Part shown: positions 1 through 7,875 of the stretch, piece after piece
How positions within the stretch are numbered: the first letter of the stretch is position 1
How the letters are laid out: each line of letters opens with the position of its first letter
DNA from: CADEED01 sp036274075
GTDB taxonomy: Bacteria > Pseudomonadota > Gammaproteobacteria > Steroidobacterales > Steroidobacteraceae
Assembly: GCA_036274075.1 (NCBI GenBank)
Contig: DASUGK010000016.1
Coordinates: 1 to 28,607, forward strand
Direction: 5' to 3'
DNA length: 28,607 bases
Notes under the pieces: model-generated
Databases searched by the model: none
What the model was told of the DNA's origin: nothing
The model's input: only the letters and a program-made list of their open reading frames with translations
Made by a program: the position numbers and the translations under genes

Positions 1-75
1 CCCCTCCTGGGCAAAAGACGGCGCCGCGAGCAGAACCCCGCAGGCAGCACAGCAACTCGCGAACCGTTTGATCAA
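1..75 (-). CDS. bamA: Probable BamA outer-membrane assembly factor, N-terminal fragment
   Basis: Only the first 25 codons lie in the window; the gene runs off the left edge. The frame opens with TTG at 75-73, preceded by an AGGGG ribosome-binding site, and encodes a classic signal peptide: basic start (IKRF), an Ala/Cys/Leu-rich core, and a cleavage site near APSFA|QEG. The identity is inferred from position. Directly downstream of rseP in gammaproteobacteria one normally finds bamA, the Omp85 core of the BAM complex that inserts beta-barrel proteins. No POTRA or barrel sequence is visible, so another exported protein cannot be excluded. It starts 25 bases after the rseP stop and is probably cotranscribed with it. 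Confidence 0.6.
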   Translation of the reverse strand, partial: MIKRFASCCAACGVLLAAPSFAQEG

Positions 76-100
76 TTGAGACCCCTGGAAGAAACCGGAT

Positions 101-1498
101 TTAAGTGCTTGTGCCGAGCAGGCGCGACAGATCGTTGAATACCGCGAGCCCCATGAGCAGGACCAGGAACACCAGGCCCATCTGCTGACCGACCATGTAG
201 GTGCGGTCGGAAAGCGGTCCGCCCTTTATCCATTCGGCTGCCTGGAAGACGATCTGCCCACCGTCGAGGATGGGAATCGGCAGCAGGTTCAGGAAGGCCA
301 GCGAGAGCGACAGCAGCACCAGCAGGAACAGGAACTTGTTGGGACCGGCGTGCGCCGCGTCTCCGGCGTAGTCGGCGATGCTGATGAAGCCCGAGATGCC
401 CTTCGTGGAGAATCCGCCCGTGAGCATGCGCCAAAAGAACTTGGCCTGCGTGACGGTCAGCTGCCACGACTTGTCGATCGCGGCGCCGAGCGAGGCGAAG
501 ATGGCGCGGCTGCTGCGCACCTTCATCTCGTCCGGGATGAATTTCTCCACGTCCGTCGGACCGCTGATCATGATGCGGCCGATTTTCTTGCCGTTGCGCT
601 GGTCGGTCGCCGTCAGGAGCTTCCGCGAAAATTCGGCGCCGTCGCGGCGCACGGTGACCAGCATCTCGGTGGCGGGCCGCGCGTTCACGTAGCTGACGAG
701 ATCCTGGATGCCATGCACCGGCTGTCCATCGAGCGCGACCACGAGATCACCAGGCTTCAATCCCGCCTTCTCGGCAGGACCGCCGGCTTCCACGGACTCG
801 ATCAGCGCGGGAATCGTCGGCTCCCAGAAGTCGAAGCCGAGGCCCTTGTTGATTTCACCCGGCTCGGTCAGCTTGCGGCGCGTATCCGCGTCGGTGACCG
901 ACAACGCCAGGTTGCGCTCGACGCCATCCTTGCCACGCACGGCCAGGCTCACGTCGCCCCGGTCGCTGACCGCGTCCAGCAACTCGATGGATGCGTCGGT
1001 CATGTCGTCGATCCGCCTGCCATTGATGGCAAGGATCTCGTCGCCCGCACGCAATCCGGCGGTCGCCGAAAGCGACCCGGTCTTGACCACACCGATCACG
1101 GGCTTGGTCTCGGTGACACTGTCGGCCAGAAACAGGCCCCACAGCACCAGGACGGCGAAAATGACATTGGCCGCCGGGCCGGCCAGCAACACGAGGATTC
1201 GCTGCCACGGCGGCCGGCTCGCGAAGGCGCGCGGCAGGTCTTCCGCCGGCACGGCGCCGTCGCGCTCGTCGAGCATGCGCACGTAACCGCCGAGTGGTAG
1301 CGCGGCCACGACATATTCGGTGTAGTCGGGAGCGCGCCCGATCTTCTTCCAGATGGGTTTGCCGAATCCGACCGAGAAGCGCAGGACCTTGAAGCCGAGC
1401 TTGCGGGCCACCCAGAAGTGGCCGAATTCGTGCACCGTGACCAGCAGGCTCACGGCCACGATGAAACCGACGATGCTCCAGCCGATTTGCACCGACAT
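101..1498 (-). CDS. rseP: RseP site-2 intramembrane zinc metalloprotease
   Basis: This 465-residue inner-membrane protease belongs to the S2P family (M50). In E. coli RseP cuts the anti-sigma factor RseA within the membrane after DegS, releasing sigma-E, and also clears signal-peptide remnants. The zinc motif HEFGH is at residues 23-27 in the first membrane segment. The third ligand lies in the NLLPIPILDGG motif near residues 404-414 (Asp412). Two PDZ domains lie between them, roughly residues 115-300, with GLRAGDEILAING and GLKPGDLVVALDG as ligand-groove sequences. The length is close to the 450 residues of E. coli RseP. The ATG is five bases after the dxr stop, so translation is probably coupled. 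The substrate anti-sigma factor is not in the window. Confidence 0.96.
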   Translation of the reverse strand: MSVQIGWSIVGFIVAVSLLVTVHEFGHFWVARKLGFKVLRFSVGFGKPIWKKIGRAPDYTEYVVAALPLGGYVRMLDERDGAVPAEDLPRAFASRPPWQRILVLLAGPAANVIFAVLVLWGLFLADSVTETKPVIGVVKTGSLSATAGLRAGDEILAINGRRIDDMTDASIELLDAVSDRGDVSLAVRGKDGVERNLALSVTDADTRRKLTEPGEINKGLGFDFWEPTIPALIESVEAGGPAEKAGLKPGDLVVALDGQPVHGIQDLVSYVNARPATEMLVTVRRDGAEFSRKLLTATDQRNGKKIGRIMISGPTDVEKFIPDEMKVRSSRAIFASLGAAIDKSWQLTVTQAKFFWRMLTGGFSTKGISGFISIADYAGDAAHAGPNKFLFLLVLLSLSLAFLNLLPIPILDGGQIVFQAAEWIKGGPLSDRTYMVGQQMGLVFLVLLMGLAVFNDLSRLLGTST

Positions 1499-1503
1499 GC
1501 CCC

Positions 1504-2706
1504 CTAGGCGTGGACCGCGCGCGGCCGGATGAAGAAGGAGGCGCGCGCCCGTGCTTCGGCGTCGGCCGCCAGCACGTCGTCGAGATCGCGGATTTCGCCA
1601 CCCGATGTGGTTGCCATCACCGATTCAATGACCGATGGAATTTGCGCAAAGTTCAATCCACCCTCGAGAAACGCCGCCACGGCCACCTCGTTCGCGGCGT
1701 TAAGTGATGCGGGCCGCGAACCGCCTTCCCGCGCGGCCTCCTGGGCGAGGCCCAGGGCCGGGAACCGGCGCAGGTCCGGTGCTTCGAACCGCAGGGTCCC
1801 GACCTTGATGAGGTCGAGGGATTGTACACCGGACGTGACGCGCTCCGGCCACGCCAGGGCGTGGGCGATGGGCGTGCGCATGTCCGGCGCACCTAACTGC
1901 GCGAGCACCGATCCGTCCACGTATTCCACCAGCGAGTGCACGATGCTTTCGCGGTGGATCAGCACTTCGACGCGCTCCGGAGGCACGCCGAACAGCAGGC
2001 AGGCCTCGATGAATTCCAGCCCCTTGTTCATGAGCGTGGCCGAGTCCACGGAGATCTTGCGGCCCATCACCCAGTTCGGGTGCGCACAGGCCTCGTCGGG
2101 CGTGACATTCGCGAGGCGCACGGTGTCGGTGTCGAGGAACGGGCCACCCGATGCCGTGAGCAGGATGCGTTTCACTCCCGGCGGCGCGACGCCGGGCATG
2201 GCGTCGCGCGGCAGGCACTGGAACACCGCGTTGTGTTCGCTGTCGATGGGCAGCAACACCGCGCCGGCCGAGCGCACCGTCTGCATGAGCAACGGGCCGG
2301 CCATCACCAGCGATTCCTTGTTGGCTAACAACAGCCGCTTGCCGGCCCGCGCCGCGGCCAGCGTGGAGCGCAGGCCCGCCGCCCCGACAATGGCCGCCAT
2401 GACGCTGTCCACTTCGGGCAGCGCCGCAATCTCCTCGAGCGCATCGACGCCGCCCAGCACGCGCGTGCGCGCGCCGCGCGACCGCAACTGCTCCTCGAGC
2501 CTGCCGACGGAGCTGCCGTCGGCCAGCGCCGCATACGGCACGTCGAAGCGCAGCGCCTGCTCGGCGAGTTTCTCGACATTGCGATGGGCGCCCAGCGCCA
2601 CGACACGGAACCGGTCCGGATGGCGCGCGATCACGTCGAGCGTGTGTTCGCCGACCGAGCCGGTCGATCCGAGGATGGCGACGCCGATGATGCCGCGCCC
2701 GCTCAC
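1504..2706 (-). CDS. dxr: 1-deoxy-D-xylulose 5-phosphate reductoisomerase
   Basis: Dxr converts 1-deoxyxylulose 5-phosphate plus NADPH to 2-C-methylerythritol 4-phosphate, the committed step of the MEP isoprenoid pathway, and is the target of fosmidomycin. I see the NADPH-binding GSTGSVG at residues 13-19, LANKE at 127-131, the metal site DSEH at 155-158, TASGGPF at 184-190 and the substrate/metal segment SVDSATLMNKGLE at 219-231 (Glu231). With the GTG start at 2706 the protein is 400 residues, the normal family length. That start overlaps the cdsA stop in a GTGA arrangement, which implies translational coupling. The frame stays open further upstream inside cdsA, but that part is only a shadow of cdsA. 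Lying beside uppS, it puts isoprenoid supply next to isoprenoid use. Confidence 0.96.
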   Translation of the reverse strand: MSGRGIIGVAILGSTGSVGEHTLDVIARHPDRFRVVALGAHRNVEKLAEQALRFDVPYAALADGSSVGRLEEQLRSRGARTRVLGGVDALEEIAALPEVDSVMAAIVGAAGLRSTLAAARAGKRLLLANKESLVMAGPLLMQTVRSAGAVLLPIDSEHNAVFQCLPRDAMPGVAPPGVKRILLTASGGPFLDTDTVRLANVTPDEACAHPNWVMGRKISVDSATLMNKGLEFIEACLLFGVPPERVEVLIHRESIVHSLVEYVDGSVLAQLGAPDMRTPIAHALAWPERVTSGVQSLDLIKVGTLRFEAPDLRRFPALGLAQEAAREGGSRPASLNAANEVAVAAFLEGGLNFAQIPSVIESVMATTSGGEIRDLDDVLAADAEARARASFFIRPRAVHA

Positions 2707-3509
2707 GGGATGACCTGCAGCGAAGTCAGCGCGAACACCAACGCGGGCGCCGCGGCGGTGACGCTGTCGATGCGATCGAGCATGCCGCCATGGCCGGGAA
2801 ACACGTTGCCGCTGTCCTTGAGGCCCACGGCGCGCTTGAGCATGCTCTCGGTGAGATCGCCCACGATGGAAACCGCGGCGACGGCGGTACACAACAGCAC
2901 GAACGTCCAGACGTCCACGCTGAACACGAGGATCGCGGCCAGCCACGCCACCAGCCCGGCCAGCAACACGCCGCCCACCACGCCTTCCCAGGTCTTCTTG
3001 GGCGACACGCGCGGCGCCAGCGGCACGCGGCCTAACCACCGCCCGGCGAAGAACGCCCCGGTATCCGCGGCCCAGACCAGCGCCAGCGTGAACAGCACCC
3101 AGTAGGTGTTCTGCATGGTCAAGGTCACGTACACCAGCGCCAGCCAGCACGGCACCAGCGCCAGCAGGCCCGCGAGCCCCGCCGACACGGGGTTGACGTG
3201 CGACGGGGCGAAACACACCCACAGGAAGGCCACCATCCACCATGCCACGGCGACGGCCATCATCACGTGCACGAAGCGCGGCGACATCGAATAGAAGTAG
3301 TAGCTCGCGAGCAAGGCGAGCGCGACCAGCGCGGTGTAGGCGGCGCGCGATCCGCGGCTGCCTTTGGAAATGAACGCGGCCCATTCCCAGGCGCCGACGA
3401 GCACCAGCACCGTGATCAGCAAGACCGTCGCCACCGGCGGCAGGCCGAGCATGACGCCCAGCAGGATGGCCACCAGCACGATTGCAGTCAGTACGCGCTG
3501 TTTAAGCAC
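2703..3509 (-). CDS. cdsA: Phosphatidate cytidylyltransferase (CDP-diglyceride synthase)
   Basis: CdsA transfers CMP from CTP to phosphatidic acid, making CDP-diacylglycerol, the precursor of all the cell's phospholipids. The 268-residue protein is strongly hydrophobic, with about eight membrane segments starting at residue 8. The CdsA signature lies near the C terminus at residues 222-249: LKRAVGLKD, then GNVFPGHGG and LDRIDS, carrying the Asp and Lys residues that bind Mg and substrate. The ATG start overlaps the end of uppS by eight bases, and the stop overlaps the dxr start by four, so three consecutive genes are likely translationally coupled. Confidence 0.95.
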   Translation of the reverse strand: MLKQRVLTAIVLVAILLGVMLGLPPVATVLLITVLVLVGAWEWAAFISKGSRGSRAAYTALVALALLASYYFYSMSPRFVHVMMAVAVAWWMVAFLWVCFAPSHVNPVSAGLAGLLALVPCWLALVYVTLTMQNTYWVLFTLALVWAADTGAFFAGRWLGRVPLAPRVSPKKTWEGVVGGVLLAGLVAWLAAILVFSVDVWTFVLLCTAVAAVSIVGDLTESMLKRAVGLKDSGNVFPGHGGMLDRIDSVTAAAPALVFALTSLQVIP

Positions 3510-4245
3510 TGCCGGCGGCCTCGACCGCCTTGCGACGCTGCTGCTCCGGCGTCAGGCCGAAGCGCCTTTCCCGGGCGGCGAACGAGGCCAGCGCCGCCTC
3601 GAGATCCGCCACCGAGAAATCCGGCCACAACACGTCGCAGACGTGGATCTCGGTGTAGGCCAGGTTCCACAGCAGGAAATTACTGATGCGATGATCGCCG
3701 CCGGTGCGGATGAAGAGATCCGGATCGGGAACGTCGCCGAGCGCGAGCTCGCGCGCGAAACGCGCTTCGTCGATGTCGTCGACGCGCAGCGCGCCGCTCG
3801 CCACGCCGGCCGCCAGCCTGCGGGCGGCCTGCAGGATGTCCCAGCGGCCACCGTAACTGACCGCCACCTGCAGCCGGAGTCCGCGGTTGCCGGCGGTGAG
3901 GTCCTCGCTCCCCTTCATGCGGGCCTGCAGCTTCACGCTGAGCGCCTGCCGGTCACCGATGAACTTCAGCCGCACGCCATTGCGATGCAGCTCCTCGACT
4001 TCCTTGTCGATGGAGTCGAGGAACAGTTGCATGATGCTGCCGACTTCGTGCGCGGGGCGCCGCCAGTTCTCGCTCGAGAACGCGAAGATCGTGAGTGCGC
4101 CGATGCCGCGCCGCGAACATTCCTCGACGCACATGCGCACCGGGCGCACGCCTTCCTTGTGGCCGGCCGGCCGCGGCAGGCCGCGCGCCTCGGCCCAGCG
4201 CCCGTTGCCGTCCATGACGATCGCAATGTGATTGGGAGTACTCAC
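3502..4245 (-). CDS. uppS: Undecaprenyl pyrophosphate synthase (cis-prenyltransferase)
   Basis: UppS adds eight isopentenyl units to farnesyl pyrophosphate, making the C55 lipid carrier for peptidoglycan and O-antigen. The 247-residue protein has MDGNGRW at 11-17, with catalytic Asp12, then FAFSSENWRRP ending at residue 64, RTGGDHRISN at 180-189, and AYTE followed by VLWPDF. This is the complete cis-prenyltransferase set. Where E. coli has GGEHRISN, this protein has GGDHRISN (Asp184), a conservative change in a residue near the metal/pyrophosphate site. The second acidic ligand, in AYTE, is kept. The gene begins 31 bases after frr and overlaps cdsA by eight bases. Confidence 0.95.
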   Translation of the reverse strand: MSTPNHIAIVMDGNGRWAEARGLPRPAGHKEGVRPVRMCVEECSRRGIGALTIFAFSSENWRRPAHEVGSIMQLFLDSIDKEVEELHRNGVRLKFIGDRQALSVKLQARMKGSEDLTAGNRGLRLQVAVSYGGRWDILQAARRLAAGVASGALRVDDIDEARFARELALGDVPDPDLFIRTGGDHRISNFLLWNLAYTEIHVCDVLWPDFSVADLEAALASFAARERRFGLTPEQQRRKAVEAAGSA

Positions 4246-4276
4246 CCGGCAGTTCCGCGTCGCAGTGCAGGCCGCC

Positions 4277-4834
4277 TCACACCTGCATGATCTCTTTTTC
4301 CTTGGCCGCGAGCTGCGCGTCGATGTCGGCGACGTACTTGTCGGTGAGCTTCTGGATCTCGACCTCGGCTTTCTTTTCTTCGTCCTGCGAGATCAGCTTT
4401 TCCTTGAGCGCTTCCTTGACGTCGGCGATCACGTCGCGGCGCACGTTGCGCACCGCCACGCGCGCGTTCTCGGCGTCGGCGCGCACCACCTTGGTGATGT
4501 CGCGGCGCCTTTCCTCGGTCAACGGCGGCAGCGGCAGGCGGATCACGGTGCCGGCGCTGACCGGGTTGAGGCCGAGCTCCGACTTGTGGATGGCCTTCTC
4601 GATGGCCTGCACCATGCTCTTCTCCCACGGCGACACCACCAGCGTGCGCGCGTCCTCGACGCTGATGTTCGCCACCTGCTTGAGCGGCGTGTCGGTGCCG
4701 TAGTAGTCGACCTTGAGGTTTTCGATCAGGGAGGGATGTGCGCGGCCCGTGCGCAGCTTCTTGAGGTCGCTCTGGAAGTTCTCGACGCACTTGCCCATGC
4801 GTGAGGCGGCGTCTTTCTTGATGTCGTCGATCAT
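4277..4834 (-). CDS. frr: Ribosome recycling factor
   Basis: RRF works with EF-G to split post-termination ribosomes into subunits so that they can start again. The protein has the standard 185 residues and the highly conserved N-terminal region, with QSDLKKLRTGRAHPSLIENL at about residues 21-40 and then a YYGTDTPLKQVANISVED segment. The charged helices at the C terminus form the three-helix bundle. A strong ribosome-binding site (GAGGAGAGGG) lies just before the ATG. It begins 16 bases after the pyrH stop, in the order pyrH-frr that is conserved in most bacteria. Confidence 0.97.
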   Translation of the reverse strand: MIDDIKKDAASRMGKCVENFQSDLKKLRTGRAHPSLIENLKVDYYGTDTPLKQVANISVEDARTLVVSPWEKSMVQAIEKAIHKSELGLNPVSAGTVIRLPLPPLTEERRRDITKVVRADAENARVAVRNVRRDVIADVKEALKEKLISQDEEKKAEVEIQKLTDKYVADIDAQLAAKEKEIMQV

Positions 4835-4850
4835 TACCCTCTCCTCGTCT

Positions 4851-5567
4851 TCACTCGTTGGTCACGACGGTGCCGATGTCCTCGCCGCGCACCACGCGCG
4901 GCAGGTCGCCCGCGTTGTTGAGGTTGAACACCTGCAGCGGCATGCGGTTGTCGCGGCACATCACGATGGCGGTGGCGTCCATCACGTTGAGCCGGTCGAC
5001 CAGCACCTTGTCGTAGGTCAGCGTGGCGTAGCGCCGCGCGGCGGGATTCTTGACCGGGTCGGAATCGTAGATGCCGTTGACCTTGGTGGCCTTGAGCAGC
5101 ACGTCGGCGCCGATCTCGATGGCGCGCAGCGCGGCCGCCGAATCGGTGGTGAAGAACGGGTTGCCGGTGCCCGCCGCGAAGATGACCACGCGGCCTTTTT
5201 CGAGGTGTCGCATCGCACGACGGCGGATGTAGTCCTCGCACACCTGGTTGACGCGCAACGCGCTCTGCACGCGCACCTGGCCGCCGAGGCTCTCGATGGC
5301 ATCCTGCATCGCCAGCGCGTTCATGACCGTGGCCAGCATGCCCATGTGGTCGCCCGTGACGCGGTCCATGCCGGCGCGCGCCAGGCCCTGGCCACGGAAA
5401 ATGTTGCCACCACCGATGACACAGGCCACCTGCACGCCGGACTGGCGGATCTCGAGGATCTCGCTGGCGATGCGCTTGAGCACCAGCGGGTCGATGCCGA
5501 ACTCGGTCGAGCCCAGCAGCGCCTCGCCGGACAGCTTCACCAGGATGCGTTTGTAGCGGTTGCCCAT
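4851..5567 (-). CDS. pyrH: UMP kinase (uridylate kinase)
   Basis: PyrH phosphorylates UMP to UDP in pyrimidine nucleotide synthesis. It belongs to the amino-acid-kinase fold, is hexameric, and in gammaproteobacteria is activated by GTP and inhibited by UTP. The ATG at 5567 gives 238 residues beginning MGNRYKRILVKLSGEAL, matching the family start (E. coli has 241). A GGGGA site precedes it. The frame is open 13 codons further, but that part lacks family similarity. Visible motifs are KLSGEAL at 11-17, the glycine loop GGGNIFRG at 52-59, and the DRVTGDHMGMLATVMNALA helix. It is the first gene after the tsf terminator, so an internal promoter or read-through must supply the pyrH-to-bamA genes. 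Confidence 0.96.
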   Translation of the reverse strand: MGNRYKRILVKLSGEALLGSTEFGIDPLVLKRIASEILEIRQSGVQVACVIGGGNIFRGQGLARAGMDRVTGDHMGMLATVMNALAMQDAIESLGGQVRVQSALRVNQVCEDYIRRRAMRHLEKGRVVIFAAGTGNPFFTTDSAAALRAIEIGADVLLKATKVNGIYDSDPVKNPAARRYATLTYDKVLVDRLNVMDATAIVMCRDNRMPLQVFNLNNAGDLPRVVRGEDIGTVVTNE

Positions 5568-5618
5568 CAGTTCTTGTCCCCTTTCCCGGTCCGACGCGGT
5601 ACGCACTTTGCCATAAAG

Positions 5619-5642
5619 AAAACCCCGCGAAGGCGGGGTTTT
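5619..5642 (-). terminator. Rho-independent terminator between tsf and pyrH
   Basis: A perfect ten-base stem, AAAACCCCGC and GCGGGGTTTT, closes a four-base loop (GAAG on the plus strand). Read in the direction of tsf, the stem is followed by TTTTCTTTAT. It lies just after the tsf stop codon, so it should end most rpsB-tsf transcripts and let the abundant translation proteins be expressed separately from pyrH and downstream genes. Confidence 0.88.
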
Positions 5643-5651
5643 CAGGGACGA

Positions 5652-6599
5652 TCAGTGCCGGGTCGTAGGCGTGTCGGCCTTGCCGTCCGACTTGCTGTTG
5701 TCCTTGGTCTGGGCCTTCACCTGCGCCATCACTTCGCCGACGAAGTCGTCCTGGCGCTTCTCGATGCCCGCGCCGACTTCGTAACGCTCGAACAGCTTGA
5801 CGCTGGCCTTGTACTTCTGGAGCAGCTTGTCGATGGTGTAGTCGGCGTCCTTCACGAACAACTGCTGGCTCAGCGCGAACTCGTCGACCGCCTTGCGCAC
5901 GCGGCCCTCGACGATCTTGGCGCGGATCTCCGGCGGCTTCCTGGCGTTGGCCGGGTCGTTGTTCACCTGCTCGGCGGCGATCTCACGTTCCTTGGCCACC
6001 AGGTCGGCCGGCGCATCGGCCGGGGTGAGGTAACGCGGGCTGGCCGCGACCACCTGCATGGCGAGGTCGCGCGCGAGCTCGGCGTCGCCGCCTTCGACCG
6101 CCACCAGCGCGGCCTTCTTGCTGTCGGTGTGCACGTACGAACCCACCACGGTCGGGGCCTTGACCAGCGTCACGCGGCGCACGGTCAGGTTCTCGCCGAT
6201 CTTGGCTATCAACGCACGGCGCTTCTCGTCGACCGTCTCGCCGCTCGCGAGCTTGAGCCCGTTCACGGCTTCGACGCTGCCGGCGCCGGCGGCCAGGGCC
6301 ACCTTCGCGACGTCGTTGGCGAAGCCGCGGAATTCATCCCCTCGGGCCACGAAGTCCGTTTCGCTGTTCACTTCGACCAGCACGCCGGTCTTGCCGTCGG
6401 CGGACTTCTCCACCACGACCACGCCTTCGGCCGCGACGCGCGAGGCCTTCTTGTCGGCCTTGGCGAGTCCCGCCTTGCGCATGTTCTCGGCGGCCGCGTC
6501 CAGGTCGCCGTTGGTCTCGACCAGCGCCTTCTTGCATTCCATCATGCCGGCGCCGGTGCGTTCGCGAAGCTGCTTGACTGCTTCTGCAGTAATAGTCAT
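5652..6599 (-). CDS. tsf: Elongation factor Ts
   Basis: EF-Ts is the nucleotide exchange factor that releases GDP from EF-Tu. The N-terminal UBA-like domain (residues 1-45) contains LRERTGAGMMECKKAL, and the signature TDFVAR is at residues 81-86, the region whose Asp-Phe pair disturbs the Mg site of EF-Tu. The protein has 315 residues, longer than the 283 of E. coli. Part of the difference is a hydrophilic tail rich in Lys, Asp and Ser after the last conserved helix. It starts 43 bases after rpsB with an AGGA site, and the rpsB-tsf pair is typical of nearly all bacteria. The terminator directly after it closes the unit. Confidence 0.97.
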   Translation of the reverse strand: MTITAEAVKQLRERTGAGMMECKKALVETNGDLDAAAENMRKAGLAKADKKASRVAAEGVVVVEKSADGKTGVLVEVNSETDFVARGDEFRGFANDVAKVALAAGAGSVEAVNGLKLASGETVDEKRRALIAKIGENLTVRRVTLVKAPTVVGSYVHTDSKKAALVAVEGGDAELARDLAMQVVAASPRYLTPADAPADLVAKEREIAAEQVNNDPANARKPPEIRAKIVEGRVRKAVDEFALSQQLFVKDADYTIDKLLQKYKASVKLFERYEVGAGIEKRQDDFVGEVMAQVKAQTKDNSKSDGKADTPTTRH

Positions 6600-6642
6600 C
6601 TCAATTCCTCGTAGTTAGGCGCGGCGCTGCCGCGACCATGCT

Positions 6643-7653
6643 TCAGCCGCGGCGCGGGCCGCCACCACCGCCACGACGGCCACCGGCACCGGCGCCACCG
6701 CCGGAGCTGGTGCGCGAGCGGCCGGCGCTGGCAGTCGCGCTGCGCGGTTGCGCTTCACCTGAATCCTCGAATCCCGTCTCGGCGGTTTCATCCGGCTCGG
6801 CGGCGACGCTCGCGACCACCGGGCGGCGGCCACGGCCACCGGTGTTCGCCGGGCGGCGCGCACGGACCGGGGCGGGCGCCTTGGCGGCGCGGCCCTTCGG
6901 GCCCTTCTTCTTCGGGTTGCCCTGCTCGTCGAGCTCGACGAACTCGTCCTCGCCCACGACCACCGCCGGGACCTGGGCCTTGCCCTCGATGACCGCGTCG
7001 GCGATGCCGGCCGTGTACAGCGCGATGGCGCGCATGGCGTCGTCGTTGCCGGGGATGACGTAGTCGACGTCATCCGGCGTGCAGTTGGTGTCGACCACCG
7101 CCACCACCGGGATGCCGAGCTTCTTGGCTTCGTGGATCGCGATGTTCTCGTGGCCCACGTCGACCACGAAGATCACGTCGGGCGGGGATTCCATCTGCTT
7201 GATGCCGCCGAGGCTCTTCTCGAGCTTGTCCTTCTCACGGCGCATCATCGTGGCTTCCTTCTTGCCACGCTTGCCGAGCGTGCCGTTTTCCGACATCTCG
7301 GTGAGATCCGCCAGGCGCTTGATGGACTGGCGAATGGTCTTGAAGTTGGTGAGCATGCCGCCCAGCCAGCGCTGGTTCACGTAGGGCATCTCGCAGCGCT
7401 TGGCTTCCTTCTCGATGGCCTCCCGGGCCGAGCGCTTGGTGCCGACGAACAGCACCTTGCCGCCGTCCGCGACCACGCTTTTGACGAAGTTCGCAGCCTC
7501 CGCGTACATGGGCTGCGTCTTCTCGAGGTTGATGATGTGGATTTTGTTTCGTTCGCCGAAAATGAACGGAGCCATCTTCGGGTTCCAGAAGCGGGTCTGG
7601 TGTCCGAAATGGACGCCCGCTTCCAGCATCTGTCGCATCGACACGCCGGCCAT
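6643..7653 (-). CDS. rpsB: 30S ribosomal protein S2 with long low-complexity C-terminal tail
   Basis: S2 is a late-assembling protein of the small subunit that helps bind S1. The ATG at 7653, after an AGGAG site, gives MAGVSMRQMLEAGVHFGHQT, the standard S2 start. The conserved core continues to about residue 243, including FVGTKR, QRWLGGMLTN and DVVIP-type segments ending in the VPAVVV strand. The remaining 93 residues are unusual: PKKKGPKGRAAKAPAPVRARR, then an acidic patch, then Ser/Gly/Arg repeats ending GGGGGPRRG. E. coli S2 stops at 241 residues, so this protein (336) carries a basic, probably disordered extension. The frame stays open to a clean stop and tsf follows, so I see no sign of a frameshift. 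Confidence 0.96.
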   Translation of the reverse strand: MAGVSMRQMLEAGVHFGHQTRFWNPKMAPFIFGERNKIHIINLEKTQPMYAEAANFVKSVVADGGKVLFVGTKRSAREAIEKEAKRCEMPYVNQRWLGGMLTNFKTIRQSIKRLADLTEMSENGTLGKRGKKEATMMRREKDKLEKSLGGIKQMESPPDVIFVVDVGHENIAIHEAKKLGIPVVAVVDTNCTPDDVDYVIPGNDDAMRAIALYTAGIADAVIEGKAQVPAVVVGEDEFVELDEQGNPKKKGPKGRAAKAPAPVRARRPANTGGRGRRPVVASVAAEPDETAETGFEDSGEAQPRSATASAGRSRTSSGGGAGAGGRRGGGGGPRRG

Positions 7654-7825
7654 CAAAGTCTCCTTGTGGGGTTGAGCCTCCGCGCCGCCCGGGTGGTGAT
7701 CCGTATCGACCTTGCGGTCAGGATTCGGACACCCATCCACCCGTTATGCCGACTTACCTGGAGGGGTGAAGGCGGCAGGTTGCGCGTGTGGTTTAAGTGA
7801 GTTTCATTGCCAAAAAAGGCCGCGC

Positions 7826-7854
7826 TTTATACCATCCCTCCCCCGTCAAAACAA
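7826..7854 (-). promoter_or_regulatory. Predicted sigma-70 promoter of rpsB-tsf
   Basis: On the minus strand a TATAAA hexamer (7831-7826) lies 17 bases after TTGTTT (7854-7849). The -10 is strong and the -35 weak. Transcription would start near 7819 and leave an untranslated leader of about 165 bases before the rpsB ATG. In E. coli the rpsB-tsf leader is the site of autoregulation by free S2. A leader of this size could serve the same role, but I did not resolve a specific fold. Confidence 0.5.
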
Positions 7855-7875
7855 TGCCTTACGCAGGTGCACGCG

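Noticed and set aside
3502..4245. Asp184 in place of the usual Glu in UppS as a sign of inactivation
   Set aside because: The change is conservative, all other catalytic residues are present and the gene lies in an intact essential operon.
4713..6614. Antisense open frame of 633 codons opposite frr, pyrH and tsf
   Set aside because: It crosses three essential genes and a terminator with no family signature; a shadow.
7807..7875. Longer map protein from a TTG at 7807
   Set aside because: The added 23 residues have no family similarity and overlap the predicted promoter; the ATG at 7876 has a good ribosome-binding site and gives the normal length.
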